A stretch of DNA of 64,000 bases from assembly GCA_964035545.1 (NCBI GenBank), contig OZ037766.1, forward strand, positions 32,963,773 to 33,027,772, given 5' to 3'. The notes beneath the pieces are model-generated. The model was not told where the DNA came from, made no database searches, and saw nothing but the letters and a program-made list of their open reading frames with translations. Numbering within the stretch: the first letter of the stretch is position 1; the number at the start of each line of letters is the position of its first letter. This DNA is from Bugula neritina. Its lineage: Eukaryota; Bryozoa; Gymnolaemata; Cheilostomatida; Bugulidae. A program made the position numbers and the translations under genes. Below, one piece after another: positions 59,007-64,000 of the stretch.

Positions 59007-62000
59007 ATGAAGCTGGTAGTTATACTCGTCATCCTCAGCTTGGCAGCAGTGAAGCACGCTGCCGCAGGTGCAGCTGACGGCGCTGTAGGGAACCAGGAAG
59101 AGAAGCAGCCACCTCTACCTCAGGGAGATGTTGGCAAGGCAGACGAGGTGCAGAAGGCAGATGGCAATCCTCCCGGGCAAAATAAAGTCAACGTAGAATC
59201 AGGAAACAAAGGGGTGGAGTCTACTAAGGAGGCTGTCAAGGATTTGGGTGTCACCGAAGGGGATGCTACCAAGGTCAGCTTTGCATGCTACTTGTGTGTG
59301 TGTTCGTGTGTGCGCGCGTAAGAGTGTGTGTGTAAGTGTGTGTGCGCGAGTAAGTGTGTGTGTGTAAGTGTGTGTGTTCGTGTGCGTGCGTGTGTGTAAG
59401 TGTGTGTGTGCGTGTGTGTGTGTGTGTGTGTAAGTGTGTGATAGGAATTGTAAGCTTTTGAATCAACTTTTCCATCTTTTAATAAGTTCCATTTCGTAGG
59501 ATTGGATTTGATAAGTGGAATTGGTGCATTCCTTCACCACTTTATTTTAGCATTTAATAATATCTGTAACTTGTAAAATATGTGATGTATTGTATATATT
59601 ATACATCACTTATGGTATATATAATATATATCCTATACAATAGTAGTTATGTATAATACTAGTTGTATCATATGACAGCATATAATATTATCTATGACAC
59701 GTAATATATATGATGTATATTACATATAGCCGGTATATGTATCTGTACACTAACTCACATGTTACTTGCGTAGCGTACATCAGATATATATTAATATTTT
59801 ATACACGTTTTAAAACGGCATTTCTATATATAAACATAAATTATTATTGAAATACTAACTCATCAGTCCATCAGTTTGTATAACTAATTGTTTTATAATG
59901 ACTTCTTTAAACATGTAAATTGGTTCTGTTGACACGCCTATAGGAAGTGATGTATGCTTGCCAACTCATTAAACTAAACTTTAATTACTTTGTTTCTGTG
60001 AGCTCTTCTGTTTTATGCTAATTTGCGACCGGCTAGCTGAGGTTGTTGTCCTGATGTTATATAATTTATGCGTGCCCTTCTGAGATACGTGACCCAACCA
60101 CTGTTTCCTCTTCGTCTTATCAGTGGCTCAGGAGCGAATGTTGGCTCAAGGGTTTAAGCAGTATTTTATCAATTTTCAGGGAAACGCAGGGTTCATGCAC
60201 GCCTTCGTAGCAACTCTCTCCGTGATAGTTGTGTCCGAACTTGGAGACAAAACCTTCTTCATATCAGCCATCATGTCAATGCGACATTCCCGAATCGTGG
60301 TGTTTGCAGGTGCCATGTCAGCGTTGGCTGTAATGCATGTCATGTCAGGTAAGGTGCCCCCTAGCAGGTGCCCCTAACTAGAGGTTATAGCTATGTATGA
60401 AGTTGAGTGATATCAAGTTAAGTAGAGAGTTGCTTACATATCTCATGGACAGCTAAATTTATGCACCAGGAAATACCCTCACTGTACACAGAGGTCATTT
60501 GATAGCATACTGTGAACATTAACCTTTAGTCCCCATGTTTTTCTTTGTTATTGAAATAATATTGAGCAGTTTTGAAAATAAACTTAGAAACTTGTATTAT
60601 CTAAATATAGCTGAATAAGCCTTGTGAGTGTGTTGAGTATATATGTCTGTACATATATATGGGTGCTGACTGTAATGTCTGTACATATATATGGGTGTTG
60701 ACTGTAATGTCTGTACATATATATGGGTGCTGACTGTAATGTCTGTACATATATATGGGTGTTGACTGTAATGTCTGTACATATATATGGGTGCTGACTG
60801 TAATGTCTGTACATATATATGGGTGTTGACTGTAATGTCTCTACATATATATGGGTGCTGACTGTAATGTCTGTACATATATATGACGTATTGACAGCGT
60901 TGTTTGGAACTCTGGCCACCCTGATACCCAGAAAGTTTACATTCTATCTCTCTTCCGGATTATTTGTGGTGTTTGGCTTGAAAATGTTGAGAGAAGGTGA
61001 GGAACGTAATATACACAATAATATAATATAATAATACAGTATGGTACAATAATATAATGTAATAATACAGTATAGTATAATAATATAATATAATAATACA
61101 GTATAGTATAATAATATAATGTAGTATAACAATATTCATAGTGTAATATAATGTATAGATAATATTATAATATACTCAGTAAAATAAAACAAACATAATA
61201 ATATAATATACACAGTAAAATGTAGAAATAATATAAAATAATAAACTAAACAGTGTATTGGTTGGGATGGTTCGGGTAATTATTGCTGGCTGCTACCTCA
61301 GTGGTAATCTGCAGATACTCTAATACCTCAGTGGTAATCTGTAGACACTCTAATACCTCAGTGGTAATCTGTAGATACTCTAATAACTCAGTGGTAATCT
61401 GTAGATACTCTAATAACTCAGTGGTAATCTGTAGATACTCTAATACCTCAGTGGTAATCTGTATATACTCTAATACCTCAGTGGTAATCTGTATATACTC
61501 TAATAACTCAGTGGTAATCTGTAGATACTCTAATACCTCAGTGGTAATCTACAGATACTCTAATACCTCAGTGGTAATCTGTAGATACTCTAATAACTCA
61601 GTGGTAATCTGTAGATACTCTAATACCTCAGTGGTAATCTGTAGATACTCTAATACCTCAGTGGTAATCTGTAGATACTCTAATACCTCAGTGGTAATCT
61701 GTAGATACTCTAATACCTCAGTGGTAATCTGTAGATACTCTAATACCTCAGTGGTAATCTGTAGATACTCTAATACCTCAGTGGTAATCTGTATATACTC
61801 TAATACCCCAGTGGTAATCTGTAGATACTTTAATACCTCAGTGGTAATCTGTAGATACTCTAATACCTCAGTGGTAATCTGTAGATACTCTAATACCTCA
61901 GTGGTAATCTGTAGATACTCTAATACCTCAGTGGTAATCTGTATATACTCTAATACCTCAGTGGTAATCTGTATATACTCTAATACCTCAGTGGTAATCT

Positions 62001-62526
62001 GTAGATACTCTAATACCTCAGTGGTAATCTACAGATACTCTAATACCTCACTGGTAATCTGTATATACTCTAATACCTCAGTGGTAATCTGTAGATACTC
62101 TAATACCTCAGTGGTAATCTGTAGATACTCTAATACCTCACTGGTAATCTGTATATACTCTAATACCTCAGTGGTAATCTGTAGATACTCTAATACCTCA
62201 GTGGTAATCTGCAGATACTCTAATACTTCAGTGGTAATCTACAGATACTTTAATACCTCAGTGGTAATCTACAGATGTTTATTCTCATAGACTGCTAAGC
62301 ATTATAAACCTCTTGAAAAAATACATGACTGAATATCAGATTTATGATGAGGTATTCGGAGTCCATACTGTACACAGTGTAGGTTCACATGAATATTTTT
62401 ATTCTTCAGGGTGGAAGATGTCTCCCGATGAAGGCCAGGAAGAGTACGAAGAGACTCAGGCTGAGCTCAAGAAGTACGAAGATGATGTGAGTGTAAATAA
62501 TGACCTTCACCTTTAGTAGTAGCAGC

Positions 62527-62569
<43 letters not shown>

Positions 62570-63807
62570 CTAGTAGTATAGTATGTATTAGTAGTAGTAG
62601 TAGTAGCAGTAGTAGTAGTAGTAGTAGTGGTAGTAGTAGTAGTAGTAGTAGTAGCAGTACTAGTAGTATAGTATGTACTAGTAGTATAGTATGTATAGTA
62701 TGTACTAGTAGTATAGTATGTACTAGTAGTATAGTATGTACTAGTAGTATAGTATGTACTAGTAGTATAGTATGTATAGTATATACGCAGCAACTACAAG
62801 CCATGTCAGCGGTGACGCAGGACCCGGAGACTGGCATCGTAAAGACAGCAGACATGAGGTTCAAGTTACTTGTCTGCGTGTCTCCTCTGTTTATACAAGC
62901 GGCGACCTTGAACTTTCTTGCCGAGTGGGGTGACAGGTCCCAAATAGCAGCTATAGTCCTGGCGGCTAGGGAGGTGAGTTCTAGATTATTCACACTTGTA
63001 TTAGTGTTACGTAACTTCCTCTTAGTCTGTCGGTAATCCTGCATTTGTCATCAGTATAGATACTATTGCAATTTGTTTTGTATGGCTACAGATAGTTTCT
63101 GGAAAAATATATTTGTATTGAGTTTCAATAAATATTTCACCAGATTCAGATAATTGAGTTTCTAAGTGTTGTCTCCTCTGGTTTACTGATCACAAGACTG
63201 TATGATCTGAACACCTCAGTTCTGCCATGGTAATGATGTACACGCGTATCTGTATTGTGTTGTAGAATCTAATAGGTGTAATAATAGGCGGACTTATAGG
63301 TCACTTCCTGTGTACTGGCTTAGCTGTTATCGCTGGACGGTGGGTGGCCCAGAGATTGTCAGTTCGAACAGGTTAGTCACTATTCACTCTGACTCACTAG
63401 TCACTCTGATTCACTATTCACTTTGACTCACTATTCACTCTGACTCACTAGTCACTCTGACTCACTATTCACTCTTACTCTTTGACTAACCGATTTTGAA
63501 TCTTTGGTTATTCGAAAACCCCAAACCTACTAATCTATGCCATTCATTCAGCTGATATGTTTCTAGTCGCCAGTGTTGATGTATAACTAATACTTTTATT
63601 TTTAATTGTTTCCTTTTCTCTTTTCTTTCTCTTTACTTTTGCAAGCTGGAACATCTTTAGTATAACGCAGTGTCAAACTAGTGAATAGCTACACTAAACT
63701 GTCCAGTCTGCATCTCAATGTTGTATTTTACAGTAACTATACTTGGCGGAGTCGTCTTCCTCTTATTTGCCGTGTCGGCATTCATCATAGACCCAACGGC
63801 TCCATGA
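59007..63807 (+). CDS. TMEM165: TMEM165/GDT1 family Golgi cation exchanger
   Basis: UPF0016/GDT1 membrane protein; the family imports Mn2+/Ca2+ into the Golgi in exchange for protons and supports glycosylation. Exons 59007-59273, 60132-60348, 60898-60996, 62410-62486, 62791-62973, 63266-63371, 63734-63807; 1023 nt, 340 codons plus stop. N-terminal signal peptide (MKLVVILVILSLAAVKHAAA), then a hydrophilic lumenal stretch. Two copies of the family signature ExGD(K/R)(T/S): ELGDKT at about residue 125 and EWGDRS at about 265. Between them lies the cytosolic coiled segment KMSPDEGQEEYEETQAELKK. Six or seven membrane segments can be seen. At exon 2 the nearer acceptor (TTATCAG before 60124) breaks the frame; the one before 60132 keeps it. 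Length is close to the human protein. Confidence 0.96.
59290..59442. repeat. TG-rich microsatellite
   Basis: Imperfect (TG)n with GTAAG interruptions just after the exon 1 donor of TMEM165. Confidence 0.9.
59443..60131. other. TMEM165 intron 1, unique part
   Basis: AT-rich sequence without a gene. Confidence 0.7.
60640..60897 (+). repeat. 32 bp repeat ending in a TMEM165 acceptor
   Basis: About 7.5 units of TGACTGTAATGTCTGTACAT plus ATATATGGGTGT. The real acceptor before 60898, ATATATGACGTATTGACAG, is a variant of the last unit; other units read CTG instead of CAG. Confidence 0.9.
61012..61225. repeat. AT-rich AATAATATAATRTAATAATA repeat
   Basis: Degenerate units after the donor of exon 60898-60996. 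Confidence 0.8.
61300..62275. repeat. 30 bp repeat, about 32 copies
   Basis: Unit CTAATACCTCAGTGGTAATC plus TGTAGATACT, very regular; inside TMEM165 intron 60997-62409. Stop-free as 10-codon repeats but intronic by splicing. Confidence 0.97.
62513..62788. repeat. AGT trinucleotide and TACTAGTAGTATAGTATG repeat
   Basis: Fills TMEM165 intron 62487-62790; (AGT)n with AGC interruptions then 18 bp units. Confidence 0.95.
63372..63733. other. TMEM165 last intron
   Basis: Begins with TCACTATTCACTCTGACTCA units (63375-63480), then unique sequence. Confidence 0.8.
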
Positions 63808-64000
63808 TGATACTTAGACTGGGTGCTACTCTATAATACTGTTACATAGAAGATTCTAGTCTATTCTATTCTATTCTCTGAGTTGTGACATTCACTTGCC
63901 ACTCTATTCACAGGGAGTTGTATCCACTTATTGAGACACTTGTGTCAATGACTTTGAGCTACAATGTTGATGACACATAGCACTGTCTAGCACCTGCTCA
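63808..64000 (+). other. TMEM165 3' UTR / downstream
   Basis: No AATAAA seen before the window ends; the poly(A) site is probably outside. Confidence 0.5.

Noticed and set aside
61283-62290. 335-codon open frame of TSVVICRYSN repeats
   Set aside because: 30 bp intronic repeat of TMEM165; no start context, no family.
62500-63044. Ser-rich or Leu-rich proteins from the AGT tract
   Set aside because: Trinucleotide repeat in a TMEM165 intron; frames shadow the real exon.

Overview
This is eukaryotic, metazoan nuclear DNA, AT-rich, with four large intron-rich protein genes whose exons can be joined at GT-AG junctions with consistent reading phase. The families (Furry, ANKMY1, JADE, TMEM165) point to an animal. 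The phylum cannot be told from this window; an invertebrate, possibly an early-branching one, is a guess. No transposon coding region, rRNA gene or viral sequence was recognised. Two intronic tRNA genes are present.

Layout. (1) 1-26258, minus strand: a Furry (FRY) gene. I could join 42 exons; the 3' end lies beyond position 1. (2) 26259-29110: head-to-head spacer. (3) 29111-47715, plus strand: an ANKMY1-type gene (MORN repeats, ankyrin repeats, MYND finger), 22 coding exons, 1206 codons, with a tRNA-Val(TAC) in one intron. (4) 47635-48270: tail-to-tail spacer. (5) 48271-56432, minus strand: a JADE-family PHD-finger gene, 15 coding exons, 776 codons, with a tRNA-Thr(AGT) in one intron. (6) 56433-58990: second head-to-head spacer. 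(7) 58991-63807, plus strand: a TMEM165/GDT1 cation-transporter gene, 7 coding exons, 340 codons. The four genes alternate in strand, so there are two divergent promoter spacers and one shared terminator zone. The gene functions are unrelated (NDR-kinase scaffold, ciliary-type adaptor, HBO1 acetyltransferase subunit, Golgi Mn/Ca exchanger).

The striking property is in the introns. Most are filled with minisatellites of 12-46 bp units. Many arrays start or end exactly at an exon edge, and their unit contains that edge: the last exon bases plus the GT donor, or the AG acceptor plus the first exon bases. The extreme case is a 4.8 kb array of roughly 140 units in ANKMY1, most units carrying CTCCTTCAG/GTAGTAG, i.e. 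pyrimidine tract, AG and GT side by side. In FRY, arrays of 39 bp and 18 bp units hold one donor per unit, are multiples of three and stay open in frame, so donor choice would add 13 or 6 residues per unit. In contrast a 42 bp acceptor array carries an in-frame TAG in every upstream copy. This splice-edge-anchored repeat architecture is the feature most worth pursuing.

All exon boundaries were read by eye from GT/AG sites, phase continuity and remembered family conservation. No alignment or transcript was available.
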